A stretch of 64,000 nucleotides of DNA from Salinisphaera sp. T31B1 (lineage in GTDB: Bacteria > Pseudomonadota > Gammaproteobacteria > Nevskiales > Salinisphaeraceae). The stretch covers positions 558,001-622,000 of the forward strand of contig NZ_APNH01000001.1 in the NCBI RefSeq assembly GCF_040361275.1, given 5' to 3'. The notes under the pieces were generated by a model that was not told where the DNA came from, made no database searches, and saw only the letters and a program-made list of their open reading frames with translations. The position numbers and the translations under genes were made by a program. Positions 34,165 through 43,420 of the stretch are shown here, in pieces (the stretch's first letter is position 1; the number at the start of each line of letters is the position of its first letter).

Positions 34165-36430
34165 GTTCGCCCCAGTCACTGCACCGGCGCGTCAGCGCCG
34201 CCAGGCCAGCATCGGCCAGCCGATCACGCGGCGCGACGGCGTCGCCAAGGTCACCGGCAGCGCCACCTACGCGGCCGACCACCATCCGGGCGGCATGCTG
34301 CATGCCGTGATGGCTGTCTCGACCATCGCCAACGGCCGCGTCACTGGCCTCGATATCGATGCGGCAAAGGCACATCCCGGCGTAGTCGAGGTCATGACGC
34401 CCGCCAATCGGCCGTCGCTGGCCAAGGATCCGGACGATCGCGACAACCCGTTCATGTTTCGCCTGGACGTGCTGCAGAACGATCGCGTGCGCTATGTGCA
34501 TCAGCCGATCGCGGTGGTCATCGCCGAGACGTTCGAGGCCGCGACCGAGGGCGCCGCGCTGCTTGCACCCAAGTACGAAAAAGAGCCGCCGCGCGTCGGT
34601 CTGGACGCAGGAGAGGCGTTCGTGCCTGAATCCGTCGGCCCGGGCGCGCCGTCGGAAACCGTGGTCGGCGATATCGAGGCGGGTCTGACGGCTGCGCAAC
34701 GCCAGATCGAGGCCACCTACGAGACGCCGGCCCAGTATCACAACCCCATGGAGCCGCATGCCATCGTGGCGCGCTGGGAAGGACAGCGGCTCGTCGTCGA
34801 TACTCCGAGCCAGGCCATGACCATCGCGCGCGGGCGTCTGGCCGGGCTGTTCGGCATCGACGCCGACGACATCCTCATTCGCAGCCCATTCCTGGGCGGC
34901 GGCTTCGGCTGCAAGGGGGCGATGATGAGCCCGCAGGTGCTGGGGATCCTGGCGGCAAGACTGGTCGATCGCCCCGTCAAGCTGGTGCCCACGCGGCCCC
35001 AGATGTACGGTCCGCTCGGCCACCGCGCGCCCACGCGCCAGACGCTGCGCCTGGGCATGGACGCGGCCGGCAAGCTCACCGCCCTGGCGCATCACACGCG
35101 CACGAGTTCGAGCGTGTTCGACGAATTCTTCGAGCCGGCCTCGAACATCTCGCATACGCTGTACGCGAGTCCGGCGATTTCGACCACCCATGACGCAGTA
35201 CGGGTGCATACGGGCACGCCGATGTTCATGCGCGCCCCCGGCGAGGCCAGTGGTTCGATCGCACTGGAGTCGGCGATCGACGAGGCTGCGCATGCCTGCG
35301 GCATGGACCCGCTCGCCTTCCGGTTGGCCAATCATGCCGACCTGGAGCCGATATCCGGCAAGCCGTTCTCGTCCAAACGGTTGTACGCCTGCTATGCCCA
35401 GGCCGCCGAACGCTTCGGCTGGGCGGCGCGCTCGCTGGAGGCCGGTTCGATGCGCGACGACGACGGCCTGCGTGTTGGCTGGGGCGTGGGCACGGCCACT
35501 TTCCCCGTCGTGATGTTCGAAGCCGAGGCGCGCGCGACCATTCGTGCCGATGGCACCGGGGTGGTCGAGACCGGCGCCCAGGACATGGGGCAGGGCGCAT
35601 GGACGGCCCTGGCCCAGATCGCGGCCGATAGCCTGCATCTGGCGCTGGACGAAACCGTGTTTCGGGCCGGGACCTCCGACCTGCCCGACGGCGGCGTTGC
35701 CGGCGGCTCGGGGCATACCGCCACGGTCGGCAACGCCATCGACGCCGCCGGTCGCGATGCGATCGCCCAACTGATCGAGCGCGCCGTGGCCGACGACCAG
35801 TCGCCTCTGTACGGCGCGGCCGCCGAACAGGTGGTCGCACGCTGGGGCCGGTTGCAGATGATCGATGACGGGGCCCGGGGCGAGCGCTATGCCGATATTC
35901 TCCGGCGTGCCGGCCTGCGCGAGATCGTTGGCCATGGCCGTGGGCGAGCCGATGCCGATGTGGCCGAGCGCTACGCCATGCACGCACACGGCGCGGTGTT
36001 CGCCGAGGTCAAGATCGATCCCGACCTGGGCCAGATCCGGGTCACGCGCCTGGTGGGTGCGTTCGCAGCCGGGCGGGTCATCAATCCGCGTATGGTCGAA
36101 AGCCAGTTCTTTGGTGCCATGATCTGGGGGCTGGGTTTCGCGCTGCACGAAAAAGCCGATGTCGATACCCGTACGGGGCGCATCATGAATGCCGACCTGG
36201 CCGAATATCATGTACCGGTCAATGCCGATATCCGGTCGCTCGAGGCAATGATCGTCGAAGAGGACGATCCCCACGTGAACGTGCTCGGTATCAAGGGTGT
36301 GGGCGAGATCGGTGTGACCGGCACGGCCGGAGCCATCGCCAACGCCGTCTGGCATGCCACAGGCAAGCGCATCCGGCGTTTTCCCATCGGTATCGCCGAC
36401 GTGCTTGATGACGAGGCGTCCGCACCGTGA
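34157..36430 (+). CDS. paoC: Aldehyde oxidoreductase molybdenum-cofactor subunit PaoC-like
   Basis: 757 residues, the large subunit holding the molybdopterin cytosine dinucleotide cofactor; it oxidises aldehydes to acids. Seen: [85 protein letters not shown] and the catalytic Glu717 in GIKGVGEIG near the C-terminus. The ATG at 34157 lies inside the end of paoB, normal for translational coupling. No PaoD-type (MCP insertion chaperone) gene follows; the operon ends and a dispersed repeat begins about 80 bases later. Confidence 0.95.
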   Translation: MSEFAPVTAPARQRRQASIGQPITRRDGVAKVTGSATYAADHHPGGMLHAVMAVSTIANGRVTGLDIDAAKAHPGVVEVMTPANRPSLAKDPDDRDNPFMFRLDVLQNDRVRYVHQPIAVVIAETFEAATEGAALLAPKYEKEPPRVGLDAGEAFVPESVGPGAPSETVVGDIEAGLTAAQRQIEATYETPAQYHNPMEPHAIVARWEGQRLVVDTPSQAMTIARGRLAGLFGIDADDILIRSPFLGGGFGCKGAMMSPQVLGILAARLVDRPVKLVPTRPQMYGPLGHRAPTRQTLRLGMDAAGKLTALAHHTRTSSSVFDEFFEPASNISHTLYASPAISTTHDAVRVHTGTPMFMRAPGEASGSIALESAIDEAAHACGMDPLAFRLANHADLEPISGKPFSSKRLYACYAQAAERFGWAARSLEAGSMRDDDGLRVGWGVGTATFPVVMFEAEARATIRADGTGVVETGAQDMGQGAWTALAQIAADSLHLALDETVFRAGTSDLPDGGVAGGSGHTATVGNAIDAAGRDAIAQLIERAVADDQSPLYGAAAEQVVARWGRLQMIDDGARGERYADILRRAGLREIVGHGRGRADADVAERYAMHAHGAVFAEVKIDPDLGQIRVTRLVGAFAAGRVINPRMVESQFFGAMIWGLGFALHEKADVDTRTGRIMNADLAEYHVPVNADIRSLEAMIVEEDDPHVNVLGIKGVGEIGVTGTAGAIANAVWHATGKRIRRFPIGIADVLDDEASAP

Positions 36431-37268
36431 TTGCCGGCGGACCGGGCCACGCGCGGCCTGGTCCGCCCGAGTCTCGAATCAGCGAGACAGGCGAATTGAA
36501 AATGGAGTTCTCGCGCTGCGACGCGAAGTCGTCGCGCCGTCGAACTCCTGAGCGCCGCAACACGGGCGACTTAAACCCAGCGTCTTGAATCGACCACGCA
36601 GGCGAATTCTCGCTTGGGATTTCGCACCGATGTGCGAGTGACTTTCATTTGCTTGTCCAGGTAAGTCACCCAAGCGAAGGACACCCTGTCTTGCGCCGAT
36701 GCTTCGCATCGATGCCCTGCGCTACTCGCCCCTCCGGGGCGCAGCCGGAACTCGCCGCGCTGCGCGCGCCTCAGACACCCGGCTGCTTCATCCCCGGCCG
36801 GGCTCCGCTGCTCGGCGCTACGCCCAAGGGGACGAATACAGCATCTGACACCACCGACCGGCGTCTGTATTTGGGCCCCGTGTGGAGCGACGAGACGCAC
36901 AGCGCCCAAGGGTGTCCGGCGCACTGCGCCGGTGCGCCCAGCCTGTCTGAGCATCGCCCAAGCGACGTGAGTTCTGGCCGCATCCCTTGTGGGCGAGCAT
37001 CGCAGTGCACCGGCGTTAGCCGGCGCGCAACCCGGGTGTCTTTTCTCTTGGTTACTTCTCTTTGGACAAGCAAAGAGAAGTAGCTCGCGCTGCAGCGCGA
37101 AACCAAAGTGGCGTCTAACTCGTGAGCGCCGGAAGACGCGCGGCTTGAACCCAGGCGTCTTGAATCGACCACGCAGACGAACTTCGACCTGGGTCTTTTC
37201 GTTGCGCGCCAGCCGATCGGGCCGCCTGCCCGGCACAACGCACCCACCCGCGGGCCACGCGGTGAGCG
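36431..37268. other. Large intergenic region carrying dispersed repeat copy 2
   Basis: 838 bases between paoC and yigZ. Almost all of it is the repeat described next; outside it I see nothing. Confidence 0.7.
36513..37195. repeat. Dispersed non-coding repeat, copy 2 (about 0.7 kb)
   Basis: Homologous to 28320-28922. Terminal direct repeats here are 36513-36620 and 37092-37195 (both with AACCCA, GCGTCTTGAATCGACCACGC). It has an extra segment missing from copy 1 with a 12-bp perfect stem (37053-37064 with 37071-37082, TACTTCTCTTTG and its complement). Open frames inside it are not shared with copy 1. I infer a mobile or structured-RNA repeat family, as similar large repeats occur in other high-GC gammaproteobacteria. 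Confidence 0.88.
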
Positions 37269-37922
37269 TTAGCTAGCCTCGCCGTCGGACATGGGCCGAT
37301 GCATATCGTCGCCGACGATCCTTATGCGGCCCTCAAGGCGCGTGTTGAGTTCGGCCAGCTCGACGCCGGCGTCCAGCGGCCAGTCGACGGCCAGCGTGAC
37401 GCCGCGTGCGTGGTAAGCCGCGTCCACGATCGTGCCGTCGTGGGCCGCCAGCCAGGCTCGGGCCGGCTGCTCATCGGCGAAGGTCAGCGCCAGCGATCGG
37501 CGCGCGCGGGGGATGTATTGCCGTCTCGGCAGGGTGGCGAGCATCTCGCTGACCGTCTGGCCGTAGGCACGGGCCAGGCCGCCGGTGCCGAGTTTGATGC
37601 CGCCGAAGTAGCGAATGACCACGCAGGCGATACGCCCGATACCGCTGCCGTGAAGTACCTGGTACATCGGGCGACCGGCAGTACCACCGGGTTCGCCGTC
37701 GTCGGCAAAGCCGATGGCCTGATCCTCGCCCGGTGCGCCGGCGATAAACGCCGAGCAGTGGTGGGATGCGTCGGGGTATCGTCGGCGCGCCCGGGTCAGG
37801 AGCTGTTGTGCCTGCTCGGCGTCGTCGACGCTCGCACACCAGCCGATGAAGCGGCTTTTCTGGACCTCGAGCGTTGCTACATGGGGGTGATCGATGCTCG
37901 CGGCCGGCACGGGATAGCGCAT
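37269..37922 (-). CDS. yigZ: YigZ/IMPACT family protein
   Basis: 217 residues of the YigZ (UPF0029/IMPACT) family, whose bacterial role is unclear. Seen: EVQKSRFIGWCASVDDAEQA, HHCSAFIAG, FADDGEPGGTAGRPMYQVL (the family signature) and RYFGGIKLGTGGLARAYGQT, then the C-terminal DUF1949-like domain with a ferredoxin-type fold. Length normal. Single gene. Confidence 0.93.
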   Translation of the reverse strand: MRYPVPAASIDHPHVATLEVQKSRFIGWCASVDDAEQAQQLLTRARRRYPDASHHCSAFIAGAPGEDQAIGFADDGEPGGTAGRPMYQVLHGSGIGRIACVVIRYFGGIKLGTGGLARAYGQTVSEMLATLPRRQYIPRARRSLALTFADEQPARAWLAAHDGTIVDAAYHARGVTLAVDWPLDAGVELAELNTRLEGRIRIVGDDMHRPMSDGEAS

Positions 37923-38078
37923 CGGGTCGGCTCCACTGGCTGGGTGATGATGAAACGCCGGCCTAGGATAGGCCGGGCGGCCACCGCCCGATCACCTTTT
38001 TCGATCCGCGGCCCCGCAAATGCGCTGCGCGTCGATTCGTACACCGTATGGCCTGCGCGCCCAAAGCGAGCGCCCGTG

Positions 38079-38204
38079 TCAACGATGACCCTTGAAAGGT
38101 CCCTTGTCGCCACGATTGGGCCGCGCCTTGCCGTAGGCGGTGTACTTGATGGCCTTGAGAGTCTGCCGGGGCAGCTTCTGCTGGGATTTCTGCTTGGAGC
38201 CCAT
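38079..38204 (-). CDS. 41-residue basic protein, unknown function
   Basis: A short frame with strongly protein-like content: MGSKQKSQQKLPRQTLKAIK, then YTAYGKARPNRGDKGPFKGH and a final Arg. It has nine Lys and four Arg against one Asp and no Glu, so binding to RNA or the ribosome is plausible, but this is inference. The stop is at 38079-38081. The ribosome site is weak. I do not recognise the family; it is not the known ArfA. Flanked by yigZ and the MFS gene. Confidence 0.6.
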   Translation of the reverse strand: MGSKQKSQQKLPRQTLKAIKYTAYGKARPNRGDKGPFKGHR

Positions 38205-38405
38205 GGTATCGAATCGCCGGTGGCTGGAAGAGACCCTAAAAACGCGCTCGGCAGCCGCTCGGTCGCGCGCCGGGCCGGCTATTGTGCACGACCCCGCTCA
38301 AGAGCACGCGCGCCGGCGCCCTCGTGGCGCCCTCGTCGTGTGATTCCTGGGAAGACAGCGGCGACGATCAGGTTGTCCCGCCCGGGCGTGTCGGCCCGGT
38401 CGAGC

Positions 38406-39566
38406 CTAGGCGGTGTTGTAGCGCGCGGGCAGGATGCTACGGGCGAGTACCAGGCCGACAGCGATCGCGGCGAACAGCCAGCCGCTCCAAAGCGTGCCAT
38501 CCAGGCCGTGCCATTCGATCAAGCGGCCGCTGAGGGTAGTGCCGCAGACCGTGCCGAAATTTGCCGAGGACACGAACAGGCTGGTGGCGAACGCGGGCGC
38601 ATCCGGGGCGGCCGAGATCAACCAGACCTGGCAGACAATCAGCCCGCTGGTATGAACCGCGCCCCACAGCAGGCAGATCGGCAGCATGTCCCACAGCGAA
38701 CTCGAGGTGAACCACGCGAGCACTGCGTATGCGAAGGCGAGCATGACCGGATACGTGAGCACGGTCGGGACCAACCGCCGGCTCAGCCAGCGCCCGGCCA
38801 GAAGATTGCCGGCGACGCCGCCGATGCCGAAGACTACTAGCAGCAGGCTGATCAGTTCACCGTCCAGCCCGGTCTTTTCGCTCAGGTAGGCGGCCGCGTA
38901 GCTGTATACGGAGAACATCGCTGCAAACACCGCCACGGTGGCGCCGATCGATAGCCAGACACGGTTGCTGCGCAAGACATGCAGCGCGCCGGCGCGTTCG
39001 GTGGGGCCGGGCCCGGGGGCAGCTGGCAGCATGAACCAAAGGCCCAGTGCAGCGACCAGGTTCACCGCGGCGGCGAAATAGAACGCCGCGGCATAGGAAA
39101 TCCGTGCATCGATCCAGGTCGACAAGGGTACCCCCAGCACCAGGCCCATGCTGGTGCCGATATAGGCCATGGTCGTTGCGTGGGTCGCGCGCTCGGGCGG
39201 GTACAGCGAAGCGGCCGTGGCAAACGCGACCGAAAAGAACACCGGATGCAGCAGCGCCGACGGCACGCGCAGCGCCATGAGAACGGCATAGTTCGGTGCC
39301 CATGCGCTCAGCAGACTGCAGAGGCTGAACACCAGGAGGGTGCCAGTGAGCACCCGACGCCGATCAAGACAAGCCAGCCAAACCACCATGACAGGTCCGG
39401 CGGCGGCCACGATCAGCGCGAAGAAACCCACCACGCGGTCGGCCTGGTCGACGCTGACGTCGTAGCGGTCGACGATGGAGGGCAATACTCCCACGACACC
39501 GAACTCCACGACATAGAGTCCGAACAGTCCGAGTGCGATGAACGACAAAGGGCGTCCCGGCGTCAT
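38406..39566 (-). CDS. MFS transporter, drug/sugar efflux type
   Basis: 386 residues from the ATG at 39566 (MTPGRPLSFIALGLFGLYVV), which has AGGA at a good distance; the frame also allows 39593. Twelve hydrophobic segments with the DHA1-type pattern, the cytoplasmic loop CLDRRRVLTGTLLV after helix 2 and PPERATHATTMAYIGTSMGL in helix 4-5. It resembles arabinose/multidrug efflux proteins (AraJ-like). Divergent from the LysR gene, with a 16-bp palindrome between them that may control both. Confidence 0.88.
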   Translation of the reverse strand: MTPGRPLSFIALGLFGLYVVEFGVVGVLPSIVDRYDVSVDQADRVVGFFALIVAAAGPVMVVWLACLDRRRVLTGTLLVFSLCSLLSAWAPNYAVLMALRVPSALLHPVFFSVAFATAASLYPPERATHATTMAYIGTSMGLVLGVPLSTWIDARISYAAAFYFAAAVNLVAALGLWFMLPAAPGPGPTERAGALHVLRSNRVWLSIGATVAVFAAMFSVYSYAAAYLSEKTGLDGELISLLLVVFGIGGVAGNLLAGRWLSRRLVPTVLTYPVMLAFAYAVLAWFTSSSLWDMLPICLLWGAVHTSGLIVCQVWLISAAPDAPAFATSLFVSSANFGTVCGTTLSGRLIEWHGLDGTLWSGWLFAAIAVGLVLARSILPARYNTA

Positions 39567-39672
39567 GGGCATCCTGGGGGTACAGAGGCCCATGGCAGGG
39601 GCGCGATTAGGAAAGCGCGCACCCTAATGAGGGTTGCCGCACGGAAAAACCGGGGTTAGCGTCCGCGTACTC

Positions 39673-39688
39673 CGGACATATATGTCCG
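39673..39688. promoter_or_regulatory. 16-bp perfect palindrome between MFS and LysR genes
   Basis: CGGACATATATGTCCG reads the same on both strands and lies 15 bases before the LysR start. It is a likely regulator-binding site, either LysR autoregulation or control of the divergent transporter. Confidence 0.6.
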
Positions 39689-39702
39689 CAATCGGGACCG
39701 GC

Positions 39703-40602
39703 ATGGACCGCATCAACTCACTCGCCCTGTTCGTGCAGGTTGCCGACACACGCAGCTTCGTTGCCGCCGGCCGTCACCTGGCACTGTCGGCATCCGCTGT
39801 GGGCAAGAGCGTGGCGCGACTGGAAAAGCGGCTCGGCGTGCGGTTGTTCCATCGCAGTACTCGCAGCATGACCCTCACCGCCGAAGGCAGGCTGCTTCTA
39901 GCGCGCAGCCGCCGCATACTGGCCGAAGCCGAGGCCGCGGAAATCGAACTCGCGCAGGTGCGGGACGCGCCACGCGGCCGGCTGCGGGTGAGTCTGCCGT
40001 TGATGGGCTCGCTCGTGCTGCCGGTCCTGTCGGATTTCATGCAGGCCTACCCGGATATCCAGCTCGATCTGGATTTCTCGGATCGCATGGTCGACGTCAT
40101 CGACGAGGGCTTCGATGTGGTTCTGCGGGTCGGCCGACCGGTGGATTCGCGGCTGGCGAGCCGCCCGCTGGGCGAGTTCGCGATCCGGCTGGTGGCTTCG
40201 CCGGGCTATATCGAACGGTACGGTAAGCCTCGGCAGCCGAGCGATCTGGCGGATCACCGCTGTCTGCACTATCGCTACCCGCATTCCGGCAAGCTCGAGC
40301 CTTGGCCGCTGGCCGAGCCGGCGGCCGTGCCGGTCACGATGACCTGCAACAATATCGAGACGCATCCGCGGTTGGCGCTCGACGGGCTGGGCATCGCCTG
40401 CCTGCCGGATTTCGTGGTGCGCGAATCGCTCGACCGCGGCAGCTTGCGACCGATGCTGCCCGGCCGGGCCGGACGTACCGCCATGCTGCATGCGCTCAGG
40501 CCGGCCGGGCGACATCCGGCGCCGAAGGTTCGTGTGTTTGTCGACTATCTCCGTACGCAACTCGGCCGTGTTCTGGATACGGGCCCGATTGCCACGGGGT
40601 AA
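39703..40602 (+). CDS. LysR family transcriptional regulator
   Basis: 299 residues. N-terminal winged HTH (about residues 5-63: ALFVQVADTRSFVAAGRHLA, ASAVGKSVARLEKRLGVRLF), then the periplasmic-binding-like effector domain (LRVSLPLMGSLVLPVLSDFM, GIACLPDFVV). The start is the ATG at 39703 rather than the frame start at 39634, because the HTH begins normally there. It is divergent from the MFS exporter and probably regulates it. Confidence 0.93.
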   Translation: MDRINSLALFVQVADTRSFVAAGRHLALSASAVGKSVARLEKRLGVRLFHRSTRSMTLTAEGRLLLARSRRILAEAEAAEIELAQVRDAPRGRLRVSLPLMGSLVLPVLSDFMQAYPDIQLDLDFSDRMVDVIDEGFDVVLRVGRPVDSRLASRPLGEFAIRLVASPGYIERYGKPRQPSDLADHRCLHYRYPHSGKLEPWPLAEPAAVPVTMTCNNIETHPRLALDGLGIACLPDFVVRESLDRGSLRPMLPGRAGRTAMLHALRPAGRHPAPKVRVFVDYLRTQLGRVLDTGPIATG

Positions 40603-40660
40603 GGCATGCCCGCGCCAGGCGGATTCATGATGGGGCAGCTCGGGATCGCTGCGCATTGGA

Positions 40661-40686
40661 AAGGCGGCTCCGCGTGCGGAGCCGCC
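40661..40686 (-). terminator. Hairpin after the first PEP-CTERM gene
   Basis: A 9-bp GC stem (40663-40671 with 40678-40686), loop of 6, between convergent LysR and PEP-CTERM genes. On the minus strand it is followed by only TTT, so a weak terminator for the PEP-CTERM gene. Confidence 0.5.
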
Positions 40687-40733
40687 CGTATCGGTCGGGC
40701 CGGCGTCGAGCAGCCGGCCTGTGGTCCGATGGT

Positions 40734-41471
40734 TTAGACCGCGTCGGCGTTCTGACGACGACGGAAGCCCAGGGCGCCGATCACCAGCGCGAGGCCGGCC
40801 GCGAACATGCCCATCTCGGAGGGTTCCGGTACGGCCTGGCTGGATTCCACGGTGACGTCGGCGTTCTGCAGCTGGCCGCTGTCGAAGCTGCCATCGGCGC
40901 CGAAGCTGGCGTTACCCAGCGCGATCACGGTGTTGGTGAAATCGAAGCTGGTGTCTTCGGATAGGCCGAAGTAGCGCGCCAGGTCGGCGTTGAACTCGTC
41001 GCTGCCCGAAAGCGTGGCGGTCAGACTGTCCTGGCCATTGCCGGTGACCAGCTGCGGGGCTGCATCGGCGCCGCCGTCGAAGCTGCCGCTGAACAGGTTG
41101 CCACTGGCCACTTCGTTGCCGTTGCTGTCGATGGCCGAACCGCTGAGCGTCAGGTTGCCGCCGCCGGCGAAGGTCCAGATGTTGTTTTCCGTGCCTTCGC
41201 TGAGGTTGTTGCCGGTCTGGAAATCGATCATGCAGCCCGAGCAGGTCAGGGTGCCTTGGTTGCCTTGCGGGGCGGTGGCCCCGTTGAGGCTGATCTCGCC
41301 GAAGGAAATACCGGAACCCACGAGCGCGCCGCCGTTGCCGTCATAGCTGACCGAACCTTCCGGCGACTGGGCCTCGGACTGGTCGAAATTGACCACGGCC
41401 GCCGAAGCGGAAAGGCTCGCGCCAAAGGCGAGGGCGGCGGCCGAGGTCACGGCGATTGTCTTGAACTGCAT
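40734..41471 (-). CDS. PEP-CTERM sorting domain protein, copy 1
   Basis: 245 residues. Signal peptide (about residues 1-24, LAFGASLSASA), a beta-rich middle with a conserved Cys pair LTCSGCMIDFQTGNNLSE, and a C-terminal PEP-CTERM tail: VPEPSEMGMFAAGLALVIGA followed by Arg-rich FRRRQ. Such tails are recognised by an exosortase, which removes the helix and releases or attaches the protein on the cell surface. AGGAGA lies before the ATG. It is a clear paralogue of the protein at 53820. No exosortase gene is in the window, so it must be elsewhere. Function of the mature domain unknown. Confidence 0.9.
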   Translation of the reverse strand: MQFKTIAVTSAAALAFGASLSASAAVVNFDQSEAQSPEGSVSYDGNGGALVGSGISFGEISLNGATAPQGNQGTLTCSGCMIDFQTGNNLSEGTENNIWTFAGGGNLTLSGSAIDSNGNEVASGNLFSGSFDGGADAAPQLVTGNGQDSLTATLSGSDEFNADLARYFGLSEDTSFDFTNTVIALGNASFGADGSFDSGQLQNADVTVESSQAVPEPSEMGMFAAGLALVIGALGFRRRQNADAV

Positions 41472-41839
41472 TAATTCTCCTTGAATATCATTGACTCATC
41501 AGCCGGCCACGAATGGTTGCGGCCGTCCGACTCGGCGCCTCGTAGGGCAAGAATCGTTCCGATCGTGGATGAGACAGGAGAATGGGTGCCAAGTATTTGT
41601 TTATGATGATCAATATCTATCTCGCTTGCAGATGCGCAGTGGTCGGCTCGGGGCAGGGTGTTAGATGAATCGACGCCCGCCTCGCCTCGATTTCGCCCGC
41701 GACCCAAAGCGTGTTAGATGAGCCGACACCGGATCGAGCGCCGCGCCGCTGAACCGCCGTCGCCGCGCGTATGGGCCAGCAACGCCCTGACAGCACGTGA
41801 TAAATTATTCGGCGCAATACGTGACCAGTTGACACGCCC
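41472..41839. other. Intergenic stretch, no gene seen
   Basis: 368 bases upstream of both the PEP-CTERM gene (minus) and the small membrane protein gene (plus). The AT-rich part near 41590-41625 may hold a promoter. No conserved frame was found. Confidence 0.5.
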
Positions 41840-42160
41840 ATGACGACCGAGCCGCAGCAATCCGACTCCTTGGTGGGGGCCAAGTGGTGTTATTTCCTGC
41901 TCGCGTTTCCGGCCGCAGCGGCCGTAACGACGCTTTTCGGCATGGGGATGTCGTCAGGGCCCCAGAATCGGTTCGAAGGCTCGGGCGGGCTGGACGTGCT
42001 CATTGGCATGCTCATGGCTTACGGCATCATCCTCGCCGTGATCTGTGCCAGTTACCCTGCCTTCCGCGGCCGGCGGCGTACGTTGTATATCGCCAACGGC
42101 GTGCTGGCGCTGATGAGCGCCTGGCTGCTATGGCAGCTCGGCTCACATGGCTTGATCTGA
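41840..42160 (+). CDS. Small integral membrane protein, unknown
   Basis: 106 residues with three hydrophobic segments (about 15-37, 52-70, 84-102) and a short basic loop (PAFRGRRRTLY). No family is recognised. Its 3' end overlaps the 3' end of the convergent lipase gene by 18 bases. Probably a real gene because of even codon use and clear membrane pattern. Confidence 0.62.
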   Translation: MTTEPQQSDSLVGAKWCYFLLAFPAAAAVTTLFGMGMSSGPQNRFEGSGGLDVLIGMLMAYGIILAVICASYPAFRGRRRTLYIANGVLALMSAWLLWQLGSHGLI

Positions 42161-43261
42161 CCGCCCGGCGTCAGCGCTTGTCCGGCTCGGGCCGTCGGTG
42201 CGGGCGTAGTCCATCAAGCGTGGCTCATCGGCGGTCAGGTGCAGATCCAGCATGGGGTCTGACAGGGTGCTTGTCAGGATATCGATCAGTCCGGTGACGG
42301 TGTCCGCGTTCAGGTATTCGCCCAGCGCAATCGGCAAGCGGCCGCACAGGCCGGACGGGCCGCCGGCGCGCGCGACGTCGGCAGGCCCGGGATGGCTGAT
42401 GGCATCCAGTGCCAGAGCGAAGGCCAGCGCATCGGTCGTACCGATTGAAAAATGTTCGGCGAGATGGCCGGGACAGACATCCTGCAGCAGGATGTTGGCC
42501 ACCCGCGGATTGTCCTGACCGAAATCCAGCGCGGCGGTCGGCACCGGGCTGACCGGCTGTACGAGTTCGTCGTAGCGCGTGTACAGGCTGGTGTAGTCGA
42601 TATCGCCCGGCGTTTCGTCACCGGCGTTCACAGCGGTGGTGAAATTCGCGTCCCGCTCGAACTGGAGCAGCCCGGCCGGGGTCAGCCCGTCGAACAGGCC
42701 CAGCGCCGAGGTGAACAGACCCAGCCCCTGAGTCACCGGCAGTACCGCCGTCACCGGCGCGCTGGTGCCGTGATTGGGCCCGGCCAGCAGGACGAAATCA
42801 GCCACGGCATCGCGGGCTGACGGCCAGTATTTCAAGGCCCAACGGGGCATGGACGCGCCCTGGCTATGGCCGATCATCGCCACGCGCCGGCCGGTCTGCG
42901 CATGGATCGTGCGCAGCGCGTGCACGATATATTCCGCCGAAATCTGTTGATCGCCCAGACCACGATCCGGATAGGTCACCACACAGACATCGAAGCCGCG
43001 CCGTGCGAGCTGTGGTGCGTAGAAGATCGAGAACTCTTCGGTGCCGGTCACCGTGGTGCCGTGAACGAGCAGTACCGGCGGGCGGTCCTCATGCACGAAC
43101 GGAGTGCAGGACAGCGACTCGTCCAGTGCGGCGCCTCGAATGTGCAACGGCGGCTCGTCGGGGAAGGCCGGTACGGTCTCAGCCGCGGCCGTGCGCGAGG
43201 GCGTCGGGATGAGGCCGATCGCCAGGACGGCCGTCAGAACAGACAGAATAGAGCGGCGCAT
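42143..43261 (-). CDS. Secreted lipase-like alpha/beta hydrolase
   Basis: 372 residues from the ATG at 43261 (MRRSILSVLTAVLAIGLIPT), with a GGGGAG site 7 bases upstream; a longer start at 43276 overlaps that site. Signal peptide to about residue 26. Alpha/beta hydrolase features: VLLVHGTTVTGTEEFSIFYA (oxyanion hole), the nucleophile in MIGHSQGAS, AGPNHGTSAP, and a late His in CPGHLAEHF. Two further Cys could form disulfides. It resembles class 2/CalB-like triacylglycerol lipases. Probably extracellular or periplasmic; substrate not tested. Confidence 0.87.
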   Translation of the reverse strand: MRRSILSVLTAVLAIGLIPTPSRTAAAETVPAFPDEPPLHIRGAALDESLSCTPFVHEDRPPVLLVHGTTVTGTEEFSIFYAPQLARRGFDVCVVTYPDRGLGDQQISAEYIVHALRTIHAQTGRRVAMIGHSQGASMPRWALKYWPSARDAVADFVLLAGPNHGTSAPVTAVLPVTQGLGLFTSALGLFDGLTPAGLLQFERDANFTTAVNAGDETPGDIDYTSLYTRYDELVQPVSPVPTAALDFGQDNPRVANILLQDVCPGHLAEHFSIGTTDALAFALALDAISHPGPADVARAGGPSGLCGRLPIALGEYLNADTVTGLIDILTSTLSDPMLDLHLTADEPRLMDYARTDGPSRTSADAGRSDQAM

Positions 43262-43420
43262 GGACGATCTCCCCATTGCATGCGTTTTCTTGTTCTAAGC
43301 GAAAATCTATCCTTTCAGATCGATCGGCGCAAATCCGGCGCCCGTCCGATGCGCGCATCGATGCCATGAACGCAGGCGATCAGCGGGTGCGTCTTGCCCG
43401 AGACGAACGGCCGGCGCGTG

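Noticed and set aside
34040-36355. 771-codon minus-strand frame opposite paoC
   Set aside because: Overlaps fully with paoC, which has all catalytic motifs; the frame arises from high GC codon use.
38079-38204. Assignment of the 41-residue protein as ribosome rescue factor ArfA
   Set aside because: It lacks the ArfA core motif and the hairpin-truncated gene design; only its small size and basic end are similar.
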